A stretch of 50,279 nucleotides of DNA from an uncultured Clostridiaceae bacterium. GTDB lineage: Bacteria > Bacillota > Clostridia > TANB77 > CAG-508. The stretch is from assembly GCA_948469815.1 (NCBI GenBank), contig CAOKMR010000008.1, forward strand, positions 1 through 50,279, read 5' to 3'. This document shows positions 36,315 to 45,031 of the stretch, piece after piece. Within the stretch, counting starts at the first letter, position 1. The number at the start of each line of letters is the position of its first letter. A program made the position numbers and the translations under genes. The notes beneath the pieces are model-generated. The model ran no database searches and had not been told where the DNA came from. It saw nothing but the letters and a program-made list of their open reading frames with translations.

Positions 36315-36867
36315 TTTTTTAGGAAGAAACATAATTTATTATAAAGAAATAGACTCAACCCAAAGTGAAATCTGGAGATTAATACAAAATAAAGCTATAA
36401 CAAATGGAACATTAGTAATAGCAGAAATACAAACAAAAGGAAAAGGAACTCATGGAAGAATATGGCATACAGACGAAAAAGGAAATATAGCATTTTCATT
36501 CTTCATACAAATGGATTGTAATATAAAAAAATTAGAAGGAATAACAATAGAAATAGCAAAAATAATAAATAAAATTATAGAAGAACAATATAACTTAAAA
36601 CTAGAAATAAAAGAACCAAATGATATAATATATAGAAACAAAAAGATAGGTGGAATTTTAACAGAAACAAAAATAATTTCAGAAAATGTGAAATATCTAG
36701 TAGTTGGAATTGGAATAAACACTAAAAAACAAAACTTTAGTAAAGACATAGAAAATATAGCAACATCAATAAAAAGGGAATTTAATATAGACATAAATAT
36801 AGAAGAATTTATCACAGAATTCTGTAACAGATTCGAAGGTATTATAATACAAAGACAATCAAATTAA
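36289..36867 (+). CDS. birA: Biotin--[acetyl-CoA carboxylase] ligase, catalytic domain only
   Basis: Attaches biotin to the Lys of AccB. The 192-residue product lacks the N-terminal helix-turn-helix of BirA repressors and ends early, without a full C-terminal SH3-like domain. It keeps YYKEIDSTQSE, the biotinoyl-AMP loop IQTKGKGTHGRIWH (usually GRGRRGR), KEPNDIIYRNKKIGGILTE and VGIGINTK. As a monofunctional enzyme it cannot repress biotin genes. Its substrate AccB is encoded about 3.5 kb downstream in the same cluster. Confidence 0.92.
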   Translation: MQLKKLKTNFLGRNIIYYKEIDSTQSEIWRLIQNKAITNGTLVIAEIQTKGKGTHGRIWHTDEKGNIAFSFFIQMDCNIKKLEGITIEIAKIINKIIEEQYNLKLEIKEPNDIIYRNKKIGGILTETKIISENVKYLVVGIGINTKKQNFSKDIENIATSIKREFNIDINIEEFITEFCNRFEGIIIQRQSN

Positions 36868-36907
36868 GAAATATCTTAAAATAATATATGAAAGGATTGA
36901 ATATTAG

Positions 36908-37837
36908 ATGAAAATCGGATTTTTATTCCCAGGTCAAGGCTCTCAGAATGTAGGAATGGGAAAAGACATATATGAAAAATATGAAGCAGTAAAAAAAATA
37001 TATAACAAAGTACAAGAACTGACAGGCATAGATATTGCCCAAATATCATTTGAAGGACCAGAAGAAAAACTAAATGAAACAAAATACACACAACTTGCAA
37101 TATTAACAATGAGCTTAGCAATTTTAGAAATACTAAAAAGCAATAATATAGTAGCAGAAATGTCAGCTGGACTAAGTCTTGGAGAATATACAGCAATAAT
37201 AAATTCAGGATCAATATCATTTGAAGAAGGAGTTAAACTTGTTCAAAAAAGGGGAGAATACATGCAAAATCTTCTACCAAAAGGAAATTGGCAAATGTCA
37301 GCAATAATGGGTCTAACAGATGAACAAGTAGAAGATGTCTGTAAAAAAGTAAAATCAGGATTTGTAGTACCAGCAAATTATAACTGTGTAGGGCAAGTTG
37401 CAATATCAGGGGAAAAAGAGGGAATAGAAGAAGCAGGAAATATAGCAAAAGAAATGGGAGCCAAAAAAGTAATACCATTAAAAACAGCAGGTCCATTTCA
37501 TACCGAAAAATTAATAGAAAGTTCACACGCTTTAAGAAAAGAACTAGAAAAAATAACAATAAACAATTTTAAAGCACAAGTTATAAAAAACATAGATGGA
37601 GAAATATATAAAGATACAGATGATGTAAAAGACATTTTGGAAAAACATATAATAAATCCAGTAAGATTTTCAAAAACAATACAAAATATGCTAGAAAATG
37701 GAATAGACACATTTATAGAAATAGGACCAGGTAAAGCACTATCAGGCTTTGTAAAAAGGACACCAACAGATAAAGAAATAAAAATTTTGAATATTAATAA
37801 CATAGAGAGTTTAAAAAATACTATGAATTTACTATAA
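36908..37837 (+). CDS. fabD: Malonyl-CoA:ACP transacylase
   Basis: Transfers malonyl from CoA to AcpP. 309 residues. FLFPGQGSQNVGMG at the start, nucleophile Ser90 in AGLSLGEY (the usual GHSLGEY has Leu for His), and the catalytic His198 in AGPFHTE. gaaagga lies upstream of ATG. A 24-base A/T-only hairpin follows the stop at 37837-37860. Confidence 0.95.
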   Translation: MKIGFLFPGQGSQNVGMGKDIYEKYEAVKKIYNKVQELTGIDIAQISFEGPEEKLNETKYTQLAILTMSLAILEILKSNNIVAEMSAGLSLGEYTAIINSGSISFEEGVKLVQKRGEYMQNLLPKGNWQMSAIMGLTDEQVEDVCKKVKSGFVVPANYNCVGQVAISGEKEGIEEAGNIAKEMGAKKVIPLKTAGPFHTEKLIESSHALRKELEKITINNFKAQVIKNIDGEIYKDTDDVKDILEKHIINPVRFSKTIQNMLENGIDTFIEIGPGKALSGFVKRTPTDKEIKILNINNIESLKNTMNLL

Positions 37838-37898
37838 AATAATTAATGAATTAATTATTTCTATATTGTACTATAAAATAATAAAATGGAGGGAAGAA

Positions 37899-38633
37899 AT
37901 GAACAAAACCGCATTAATTACAGGAGCCACAAGAGGCATAGGAAAACAGATAGCCTTAACATTAGCGCAAAATGGCTATGATATAGCAATAAATTATAGA
38001 ACAGAAAATGATGCATTAAAAGAAACAAAAAAACAAATAGAAGAAAAAGGGGTAAAATGTTTAACAGTACAAGGAGATGTATCAAATTTTGAAGACTGTG
38101 AAAAATTTGTAAAAGAAATCATAGAAGAATATGGAAAAATAGATGTATTAGTAAACAATGCAGGAATTACAAAAGATACGCTATTAATGAGAATGAAAAA
38201 AGAAGACTTTGAAGACGTAATAGATACTAACTTAGTAGGAACATTTAATGTAACTAAAAATGTAATTAGTCATATGATGAAAGCACGTTCAGGAAGAATA
38301 ATAAATATATCATCTGTTGTAGGAGTAGCAGGAAATGCTGGTCAAACAAACTATTCAGCGTCAAAAGCAGGGATGATAGGATTTACAAAAAGTTTAGCAA
38401 AAGAGGTGGCATCAAGAGGAATATTAGTAAATGCAGTAGCACCAGGATTTATAGAAACTGGGATGACCGATGTATTAAAAGACGAAATAAAAGAAGAAAT
38501 TGCAAAATCTATTCCTCTAAAAAGAATGGGCAAAACAGAGGATGTTGCAAATATTGTAAAATTCTTAGTCTCAGAGGAGAGTTCATACATAACAGGGCAA
38601 GTTATTAATGTAGATGGTGGTATGCTTATGTAA
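37899..38633 (+). CDS. fabG: 3-oxoacyl-ACP reductase
   Basis: NADPH-dependent short-chain dehydrogenase, the first reduction in each elongation cycle. Start ATG 37899 (MNKTALITGATRGIG, 244 residues) with ggaggg upstream; the frame is open to 37866 but those codons lack a ribosome site. TGATRGIG binds NADPH; NNAG, Ser in INISSVVG, and YSASKAG give the catalytic Asn-Ser-Tyr-Lys set; FIETGMT is typical of FabG. Confidence 0.95.
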   Translation: MNKTALITGATRGIGKQIALTLAQNGYDIAINYRTENDALKETKKQIEEKGVKCLTVQGDVSNFEDCEKFVKEIIEEYGKIDVLVNNAGITKDTLLMRMKKEDFEDVIDTNLVGTFNVTKNVISHMMKARSGRIINISSVVGVAGNAGQTNYSASKAGMIGFTKSLAKEVASRGILVNAVAPGFIETGMTDVLKDEIKEEIAKSIPLKRMGKTEDVANIVKFLVSEESSYITGQVINVDGGMLM

Positions 38634-38637
38634 GGAA

Positions 38638-38678
38638 CTACGTCCCTAGCCTTGGTAATACAAAGACTAGAGACGTAG
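38638..38678. terminator. Stem-loop between fabG and a convergent small gene
   Basis: 12-bp stem with one mismatch, CTACGTCCCTAG/CTAGAGACGTAG, in the gap where fabG and the minus-strand gene meet. No T-tract on either side; probably a shared processing or termination site. Confidence 0.5.
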
Positions 38679-38683
38679 GTTGG

Positions 38684-38950
38684 TCATGAGATACGAAAAT
38701 AGACCCAATAAAGATCATTATCTAGTCCATAATTAGTAATTGTAATATTAGCTACATAATTTATAATAGACAAATTAAGCTCAATATTGGATTCTATGTA
38801 AAAATCACAAGATAAAGACTCGAGCCAAATAACTTGACTTATAAATTGAGCTAATTCCCAAATTCCAGTCTCACAGTGTTTACATTTACATGCATGCCTA
38901 ACTTTTAAGGCTCGTTTGATTAATCTCCGTATCTTAAGATATTTTACCAT
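38684..38950 (-). CDS. 88-residue protein of unknown function inside the fab cluster
   Basis: The start has a strong AAGGAGG site (ATG 38950 on the minus strand) and a good sigma-A promoter just upstream, so it looks expressed. The product begins with a basic helix (MVKYLKIRRLIKRALKVRHA), has CKCKHCETG (three Cys, one His: possible metal site), and a beta-rich C-terminal half ending WVYFRIS. No family recognised. It is antisense in direction to the fatty-acid genes and may be a small cargo gene, toxin/regulator or phage relic. Its promoter overlaps the fabF leader. Confidence 0.6.
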   Translation of the reverse strand: MVKYLKIRRLIKRALKVRHACKCKHCETGIWELAQFISQVIWLESLSCDFYIESNIELNLSIINYVANITITNYGLDNDLYWVYFRIS

Positions 38951-38983
38951 TATGCATACCTCCTTGTGGTTTTTTATGTCAAT

Positions 38984-39012
38984 ATTATATCATAAATTAA
39001 AAATAAATTCAA
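38984..39012 (-). promoter_or_regulatory. Promoter of the 88-residue minus-strand gene
   Basis: On the minus strand: TTGAAT (39012-39007), 17 bases, TATAAT (38989-38984). It lies within the 5' leader of fabF, so RNA polymerase from the fab operon and from this promoter would meet head-on. Confidence 0.65.
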
Positions 39013-39031
39013 TAGAAAGGAAAATAAAAAA

Positions 39032-40270
39032 ATGGAAAAAAGAGTTGTAATTACAGGACTTGGAGCAATAACTCCAATAGGAAAAGATGCTAATGAAACA
39101 TGGAAGGGAATAGAAAACAAAGAATGTGGTATTGACAAAATCACATTATTTGATACAGATAATTTTAAGACAAAACTAGCAGGAGAAATAAAAGAATATG
39201 ACCCTTTAGAATACTTTGAGCAAAAACAAGCAAAAAGATTTGATAAATCATCACAATTTGCAGTAATAGCAGCAAGAGAAGCAGTAAAAAATAGTGGTAT
39301 CACAGAAGAAAATACAAATTATGAAAGAGTGGGAGTTTTTGTAAGTTCAGGAATAGCAGGATTAAAAACAATACAAGAACAATGTGAAACAAACTATGTA
39401 AAAGGAAACAATAGAGTATCTCCAATGTTCATTCCAATGGCAATAGCAAACATGCCAGCAGGAAATATTGCAATAGAATTTGGTTTCAAAGGAGAATCCA
39501 TCTCAATAGTAACTGCATGTGCTTCATCAACACATGCAATAGGAGAAGCATATAAAACTATAAAACAAGGATATGAAGATGTAATAATAGCAGGAGGAAC
39601 AGAAGCCTCAATCTGTTCTATTGGAATAGCAGGATTTGAAAACATGAAAGCATTGTGTACATCAGAATATAAAAACAGAGCAAGTATTCCATTTGACAAA
39701 GAAAGAAGCGGATTTGTAATGGGAGAAGGTGCAGGAATAGTAGTACTTGAAGAATTAGAACATGCTAAAAAAAGAGGAGCAAAAATATATGCAGAACTAA
39801 TCGGATTTGGAAGCACAACAGACGCATATCACATAACATCACCTAACCCAAATGGAGAAGGTGGAGCAAAAGCAATGATAAGAGCAATAGAAGATGCTGG
39901 TATCAAACCAGAAGATATTGATTATATAAATGCACATGGAACATCAACACATTTAAATGATTCTACAGAAACACTAGCAATAAAAACAGCATTAGGAGAA
40001 GCAAGTAAAAAAGTAAAAGTAAGTTCAACAAAAGGAAACATTGGGCATTTATTAGGAGCAGCAGGAGGAGTAGAAGCAGTAATCTGTGTAAAAGCAATAG
40101 AAAATGGAATAGTACCACCAACAATAAATTATAAAGAAAAAGATGAGGAATGTGATTTAGATATAGTACCAAATGAGCCAAGAAAGGAAAAATTAAATAT
40201 TGTAATGTCAAATTCTCTAGGATTTGGAGGGCATAATGCATCAATTATAATTAAGAATTATAAAGAATAA
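39032..40270 (+). CDS. fabF: 3-oxoacyl-ACP synthase II
   Basis: Condenses malonyl-ACP with acyl-ACP. 412 residues; nucleophile Cys163 in VTACASSTHAIGEA, catalytic His in NAHGTSTHLND and in KGNIGHLLGAAG, the thiolase Cys-His-His set. gaaagga precedes ATG. It is the only condensing enzyme in the window; no fabH is present. Confidence 0.96.
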   Translation: MEKRVVITGLGAITPIGKDANETWKGIENKECGIDKITLFDTDNFKTKLAGEIKEYDPLEYFEQKQAKRFDKSSQFAVIAAREAVKNSGITEENTNYERVGVFVSSGIAGLKTIQEQCETNYVKGNNRVSPMFIPMAIANMPAGNIAIEFGFKGESISIVTACASSTHAIGEAYKTIKQGYEDVIIAGGTEASICSIGIAGFENMKALCTSEYKNRASIPFDKERSGFVMGEGAGIVVLEELEHAKKRGAKIYAELIGFGSTTDAYHITSPNPNGEGGAKAMIRAIEDAGIKPEDIDYINAHGTSTHLNDSTETLAIKTALGEASKKVKVSSTKGNIGHLLGAAGGVEAVICVKAIENGIVPPTINYKEKDEECDLDIVPNEPRKEKLNIVMSNSLGFGGHNASIIIKNYKE

Positions 40271-40380
40271 AACGTAAATTAAAATATGTGTGGTAATTAT
40301 ATTAATTTTTCTAGCGAACTCAAAAGGCCCCGTAATGTGCGAAAGAAACACAATATTATAATAGAAAGGAAAGATAGAAA

Positions 40381-40842
40381 ATGGAATATGAAAAAATAAA
40401 ACAATTAATGGAAGACATGGGAAATTCGAAATTAACAGATATAGATATAGAATTCCCAGACGGAACAAAAATCAGTATGAAGAAACAAAATTCACTCAGT
40501 GCAAATCGCCTGCAAAACGAACCAAAGGATATATCTTTAAATGAAAATTTTGTAGAACAAAATACACTAATTGAAAATACAACAAAAATAGAAACAAAAC
40601 AATATGAAGGAAACATAGTAAAATCTCCAATGGTTGGAACTTTTTACATAAAACCATCTCCAACCTCTGATCCTTATGTACAAATAGGAAAAGAAGTAAC
40701 AAAAGGAGAAACACTTTGTATTATAGAAGCAATGAAATTAATGAATGAAATAGAATCAGAATTCTCTGGAAAAATTACAGAAATTTTAGTAAAAGACGGA
40801 GATACAGTTGAATATGGTACACCATTGTTTATCATAAAATAA
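40381..40842 (+). CDS. accB: Biotin carboxyl carrier protein of acetyl-CoA carboxylase
   Basis: 153 residues: N-terminal helix/strand region (1-35), a flexible linker, and the C-terminal biotinyl domain (about 78-153) with Lys119 in [13 protein letters not shown], the biotin attachment site. aaaggaaaga precedes ATG. The 110-base gap from fabF contains A/T-rich sequence with AAAGGCCCCGTAATG but nothing I can name. Confidence 0.96.
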   Translation: MEYEKIKQLMEDMGNSKLTDIDIEFPDGTKISMKKQNSLSANRLQNEPKDISLNENFVEQNTLIENTTKIETKQYEGNIVKSPMVGTFYIKPSPTSDPYVQIGKEVTKGETLCIIEAMKLMNEIESEFSGKITEILVKDGDTVEYGTPLFIIK

Positions 40843-40867
40843 AAAAGCCCCCATGGAGGCAGGCTTG
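40842..40867 (-). terminator. Terminator of the 59-residue minus-strand gene
   Basis: On the minus strand, AAGCCTGCCTCCATGGGGGC followed by TTTTTTATTTT: a GC-rich hairpin and a T-tract. It overlaps the accB stop. Confidence 0.7.
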
Positions 40868-40874
40868 TTACCAG

Positions 40875-41054
40875 TTAGTTTACGAGAAAAGGCGGAGAAA
40901 CTTTCACCTCTTTGCCGACTAGTTTACACACAGCTTTTTCAAAATCCTCAAAATCTTTAAGAGTGCGAATTTTTGTTTCCCATTCTAATTCACCTTTTCC
41001 TGTGGAAACAATTTTTTCATCAACAATCTGCGTGTAAGAAAATAAATATTTCAT
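40875..41054 (-). CDS. 59-residue protein of unknown function inside the fab cluster
   Basis: ATG 41054 on the minus strand with GGAGGTAATAAG upstream. Product: MKYLFSYTQIVDEKIVSTGK, then GELEWETKIRTLKDFEDFEK, then AVCKLVGKEVKVSPPFLVN. Compact alpha/beta composition, no membrane segment. It has its own consensus promoter, a leader hairpin and a terminator: a complete single-gene unit placed against the operon. Codons CGC, GTC, CTC, CCG and GTG are more GC-rich than in its neighbours, hinting at transfer (phage or plasmid origin). No family recognised. Confidence 0.7.
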   Translation of the reverse strand: MKYLFSYTQIVDEKIVSTGKGELEWETKIRTLKDFEDFEKAVCKLVGKEVKVSPPFLVN

Positions 41055-41075
41055 CTTATTACCTCCATAATGGGT

Positions 41076-41094
41076 GTGGTCAAAAACTGACCAC
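41076..41094. promoter_or_regulatory. Leader palindrome of the 59-residue gene
   Basis: GTGGTCA AAAAC TGACCAC: perfect 7-bp arms located between promoter and ribosome site. An operator or a leader hairpin. Confidence 0.5.
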
Positions 41095-41118
41095 TGATTA
41101 AAAAGTTTCGTTAATTTT

Positions 41119-41147
41119 ATTATACAACTATTATATTAAAATGTCAA
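41119..41147 (-). promoter_or_regulatory. Consensus sigma-A promoter of the 59-residue gene
   Basis: On the minus strand: TTGACA (41147-41142), 17 bases, TATAAT (41124-41119), a perfect consensus, lying just upstream of fabZ and facing away from it. Confidence 0.85.
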
Positions 41148-41182
41148 TTTGAGAGAAAATACATTGTAAGAAGGAGAAGGTT

Positions 41183-41605
41183 ATGTTAAATAAAGAAGAA
41201 ATAAAAAAGATAATTCCACAAAGAGAACCATTTTTAATGATAGACGAAATAGAAGAATACAAACCAGGAGAAAGTGCTATTGGATATAAAAATGTAGACG
41301 AAAGCGAATGGTATTTTAAAGGACACTTTCCAGGAAATCCAATAATGCCTGGAGTATTAATAGCAGAAAGCCTAGCACAAACTGGCGCAATAGCAATTTT
41401 ATCAATGGAAGAAAACAAAGGAAAAAATGCTTTATTTGGAGGAATTGACAAAATGAAATTCAAAAAGATGGTAACTCCAGGAGATAGATTAAAACTGGAA
41501 GTAAAAATAATAAAAAGAAAAGGACCAATAGGAGTAGGAGAAGCTATTGCAACAGTAGAGGATAAGGTTGTGGCTAAGGGTGAATTAACCTTTGCAATCG
41601 TGTAG
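41183..41605 (+). CDS. fabZ: 3-hydroxyacyl-ACP dehydratase FabZ
   Basis: Hot-dog-fold dehydratase of 140 residues. His48 in FKGHFPGNPIMPGV and Glu62 in LIAESLAQTG are the catalytic pair. IIPQREPFLMIDEI is the usual N-terminal segment. gaaggaga precedes ATG. The stop codon TAG at 41603 is part of a GTAGGGGCGG repeat, so the repeat has landed exactly at the gene end. Confidence 0.96.
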   Translation: MLNKEEIKKIIPQREPFLMIDEIEEYKPGESAIGYKNVDESEWYFKGHFPGNPIMPGVLIAESLAQTGAIAILSMEENKGKNALFGGIDKMKFKKMVTPGDRLKLEVKIIKRKGPIGVGEAIATVEDKVVAKGELTFAIV

Positions 41606-41885
41606 GGGCGGACGAAATGAGAAAGAATATCAAAAGGAGAGAATCTATTTTCTTATTTTGATATTCTTGCGAATGAGTCATGGAAAATTCGAAGGTGCAG
41701 TAAAATTTGCCGTGCAAATTTTCCAAGCTCCGCCGAATTTTACTGGGTGTAGTCGCCCGCCCTTCAGAGAAATGCCCCAAAATAAATCGTAGAAGACATT
41801 TAAATTATTAATGATGTAGAGGCACATTGCATGTGCCCGTTAGAAAGAGATAAATTCAAAAAGGGCACGTGCAACGTGCCCCTAC
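41602..41885. repeat. 280-base block of nested hairpins between fabZ and accC
   Basis: From left to right: a GTAGGGGCGG half-repeat at 41602; a perfect 13-bp stem AAGAATATCAAAA (41623-41635)/(41656-41668); a 10-bp stem CAGTAAAATT/AATTTTACTG (41698-41745) holding a smaller TTTGC/GCAAA stem; GTAGTCGCCCGCCC near 41750; and a facing repeat pair 41816-41885 like that at 7431. A 66-codon frame crosses the block but follows the repeats and lacks a ribosome site. I see no gene here. Confidence 0.75.
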
Positions 41886-41915
41886 TAAAACATCAATATG
41901 AAAAGGAGATAGAAA

Positions 41916-43253
41916 ATGAACAAAATATTAATTGCAAATAGAGGAGAAATTGCAGTCAGAATAATAAGAGCATGTAAAGAAATGAACATAAAAACAGTAG
42001 CAATTTATTCAGAAGCAGATAAAAATGCCTTACATACTCGTCTAGCAGACGAGTCAATATGTATAGGACCAGCAGAACCACAAAAAAGCTATTTAAATAT
42101 AAAAAATATAATAGAAGCTGCATACATAACAGGAGCAGATAGCATCCATCCAGGATTTGGTTTCTTATCTGAAAATGCTCAATTTGCAAAAATATGTGAA
42201 GAATCCAATATAAAATTTATAGGACCTAGTTCAAAAGTTATAGATTTACTAGGAAACAAATCAAACAGTAAAGAACTAATGAAAGAAGCAGGTGTTCCAG
42301 TTATACCAGGTTCAGACGGTAGTGTAAAAGGATTAAAAGATGCAGTAGTAATAGCAGAAAAAATAGGTTATCCAGTTATGCTAAAAGCAGCAGCAGGTGG
42401 TGGAGGAAAAGGAATAAGAATAGCAAATAATAAAGATGAACTAGAAACAAATTATAATATTGTAAAACAAGAAGCAAAAATTTCCTTTAATGATGATGAA
42501 ATCTATATAGAAAAATTCATAAAAAACCCTAGACATGTGGAAATCCAAATATTAGCAGATGAACATGGAAATGTAGTTCATTTAGGAGAAAGAGATTGTA
42601 CAATACAAAGAAAACACCAAAAACTAATTGAAGAAACTCCATCAACAATAGTAGATGAAAAACTAAGAAACAAAATGGGAAATTCAGCAGTAAAAGCTGC
42701 AAAAATTGCAGGATACACTAGTTGTGGAACAGTAGAATTTTTAGTAGATAGTGATAAAAACTTTTATTTTATGGAAATGAATACTAGAATTCAAGTTGAA
42801 CATCCAATAACAGAAATGAGAACAGGTATAGACATAGTAAAAGAACAAATAAGAATAGTAGCAGGAGAAGAACTAAAATTCAAGCAAAAAGAAATAGAAT
42901 TTAGAGGACATTCAATAGAATGTAGAATAAATGCAGAAAATCCAAATAAAAATTTTATGCCATGTCCAGGTCAAATAAAAGAAATAAATTTACCAGGAGG
43001 AAATGGAATAAGGATAGATACAGCTATATATAATGGTTATACAATACCACCAAATTATGACTCTATGATTGCAAAAATTATAGTATTTGGAAATACGAGA
43101 AATGAGGCAATAGCAAAAATGAAAAGAGCATTAGAGGAATTAGTTATAGATGGTGTAGATACTAATAGAGATTTCCTTTTTAGTATTATAAGAAATCCAA
43201 ATTTTATTAGAGGGAATTATGATACATCCTTCATAGAGGTAGAGAAATTTTAA
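41916..43253 (+). CDS. accC: Biotin carboxylase subunit of acetyl-CoA carboxylase
   Basis: ATP-grasp enzyme, 445 residues, that carboxylates the biotin on AccB. ILIANRGEIAVRIIRACKEM at the start, the Gly-rich ATP loop KAAAGGGGKGIRIA, ERDCTIQRKHQKLIEE, and NTRIQVEHPITEMRTG. aaaggaga precedes ATG. Confidence 0.97.
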   Translation: MNKILIANRGEIAVRIIRACKEMNIKTVAIYSEADKNALHTRLADESICIGPAEPQKSYLNIKNIIEAAYITGADSIHPGFGFLSENAQFAKICEESNIKFIGPSSKVIDLLGNKSNSKELMKEAGVPVIPGSDGSVKGLKDAVVIAEKIGYPVMLKAAAGGGGKGIRIANNKDELETNYNIVKQEAKISFNDDEIYIEKFIKNPRHVEIQILADEHGNVVHLGERDCTIQRKHQKLIEETPSTIVDEKLRNKMGNSAVKAAKIAGYTSCGTVEFLVDSDKNFYFMEMNTRIQVEHPITEMRTGIDIVKEQIRIVAGEELKFKQKEIEFRGHSIECRINAENPNKNFMPCPGQIKEINLPGGNGIRIDTAIYNGYTIPPNYDSMIAKIIVFGNTRNEAIAKMKRALEELVIDGVDTNRDFLFSIIRNPNFIRGNYDTSFIEVEKF

Positions 43254-43303
43254 AAATAATAGATTCTTTTCTAAATTAAATATTTATAATAAAATTTAGA
43301 AAT

Positions 43304-43326
43304 GTAGGGGCACATTGCATGTGCCC
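43304..43326. repeat. GTAGGGGCAC intergenic repeat
   Basis: GTAGGGGCACATTGCATGTG + CCC between accC and accD, identical to the left half of the pair at 7431. Confidence 0.85.
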
Positions 43327-43360
43327 AATTATAGATAAAAGGAGGTAAATAAACAACACA

Positions 43361-44218
43361 ATGATAGTAGATAAAATAAAGAAAAGAGAAACCACTGCTA
43401 AAAATAAAAAAGCCAACATAGATATACCAATAGGTAAATGGATTAAATGTGATAATTGCAAAGAAATTATATATAAAGAAACAGTCAGAAATAATTTAAA
43501 CATATGTCCTAACTGTGGGCATTACTTTAGAATGCACATAGGAAAAAGATTAGAACTAATAATAGATGAAGGAACCTATGAAAGATTTGATTTAAATATT
43601 GAAACAACTAATCCATTAGAATTAGAAGATTATCCCAAAAAATTAAAGAGCCTAAGAGAAAAAACAGGATTAGAAGAAGCAGTAAGTTGTGGAATAGGAA
43701 ACATTAATGGAGAAAAGGTTGTAATTTGTATAATGGACAGTGGATTTTTAATGGGAAGTATGGGAATTGTAGTAGGAGAAAAGATAACATATAGTATAGA
43801 ACAAGCAGTAAAGCAAAAATTACCTCTCATTATATTTTCTGTATCAGGTGGAGCAAGAATGCAAGAAGGCATAATCTCTTTAATGCAAATGGCAAAAACA
43901 ACAGCAGCACTTACTAAACTAGATGAAGCAGGACTATTATATATATCAGTTTTAACAGACCCGACCTATGGAGGAGTTACAGCATCATTTGCAAGTCTTG
44001 GAGATATTATTTTAGCAGAGCCAAAAGCTATGATAGGTTTTGCAGGACAGAGAGTTATAGAACAAACAATAGGAGAATCACTACCAGAAGGTTTTCAAAC
44101 AGCTGAATTTTTATTAGAACATGGTTTTATAGATAAGATAGTAGAAAGAAGAGACTTAAAAGATACTCTATATAGATTAATTAGATTTCACAAAGGAGGC
44201 GAGAGTAATGGGCAATGA
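43361..44218 (+). CDS. accD: Acetyl-CoA carboxylase carboxyltransferase subunit beta
   Basis: 285 residues. N-terminal zinc ribbon with Cys30, Cys33, Cys49 and Cys52 (CDNC...CPNCGHYF), then the crotonase-like carboxyltransferase core with [22 protein letters not shown] and [20 protein letters not shown] lies about 15 bases before ATG. It overlaps accA by 11 bases; the two form the carboxyltransferase heterotetramer. Confidence 0.97.
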   Translation: MIVDKIKKRETTAKNKKANIDIPIGKWIKCDNCKEIIYKETVRNNLNICPNCGHYFRMHIGKRLELIIDEGTYERFDLNIETTNPLELEDYPKKLKSLREKTGLEEAVSCGIGNINGEKVVICIMDSGFLMGSMGIVVGEKITYSIEQAVKQKLPLIIFSVSGGARMQEGIISLMQMAKTTAALTKLDEAGLLYISVLTDPTYGGVTASFASLGDIILAEPKAMIGFAGQRVIEQTIGESLPEGFQTAEFLLEHGFIDKIVERRDLKDTLYRLIRFHKGGESNGQ

Positions 44219-45020
44219 GAAAATAACTGCATGGGACAGAGTAGAAATAGCAAGAAATCCTAAAAGAAAAACTGCACTAGACTATATAGAAAATATATTT
44301 GATGAGTTCATAGAACTACATGGAGATAGAAATTTTAGAGATGATAAAGCAATTGTTTGTGGATTAGGAAGGATAGGAGATAAAAATTTTACAATAATTG
44401 CTGAACAGAAAGGAAGAACAACAAAAGAAAATATTGAAAGAAACTTTGGAATGCCAAATCCTGAAAGTTATAGAAAAGCTATAAGATTTATGAAACAAGC
44501 TGAAAAATTTAAAAGACCAGTAATAACATTTATAGATACAAAAGGAGCATATCCAGGAATTGGAGCAGAAGAAAGAGGACAAGGAGAAGCAATAGCAAAA
44601 TCCATGTTTGAAATGGCAAAATTAAAAGTGCCTATTATAGCAATAGTCATAGGAGAAGGTTCAAGTGGTGGAGCATTAGCAATAGGTGTTGCAAATAAAG
44701 TCATTATGCTAGAAAATGCAATTTATTCTATTCTTTCTCCAGAAGGATATAGTAGTATTTTATGGAAAGATTCATCAAGATATAAAGAAGCAGCAGAAAA
44801 AATGAAATTAACTGCAAAAGATTTATATGATTTAAAAGTAATAGATAAAATCATTAAAGAGCCAAAAGAAGATAATGAGGAAAACTTTAAGAAAATAGCA
44901 AGCAATTTGAAAAAAGAAATAAGTTCTACTATAATAGAAATTAATAAATTAAATACAGAAGATATTGTACAAAACAGATATGATAAATTTAGAAATATAG
45001 GAGAATTTATAAAATTATAG
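44208..45020 (+). CDS. accA: Acetyl-CoA carboxylase carboxyltransferase subunit alpha
   Basis: 270 residues; partner of Acc[51 protein letters not shown] and [13 protein letters not shown] are all characteristic. aaaggaggc inside the end of accD serves as its ribosome site. Confidence 0.97.
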   Translation: MGNEKITAWDRVEIARNPKRKTALDYIENIFDEFIELHGDRNFRDDKAIVCGLGRIGDKNFTIIAEQKGRTTKENIERNFGMPNPESYRKAIRFMKQAEKFKRPVITFIDTKGAYPGIGAEERGQGEAIAKSMFEMAKLKVPIIAIVIGEGSSGGALAIGVANKVIMLENAIYSILSPEGYSSILWKDSSRYKEAAEKMKLTAKDLYDLKVIDKIIKEPKEDNEENFKKIASNLKKEISSTIIEINKLNTEDIVQNRYDKFRNIGEFIKL

Positions 45021-45031
45021 GAGGAATAGAA

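Noticed and set aside
41592-41792. 66-codon ORF after fabZ
   Set aside because: It runs through repeat and hairpin sequence, overlaps fabZ, and has no ribosome site.
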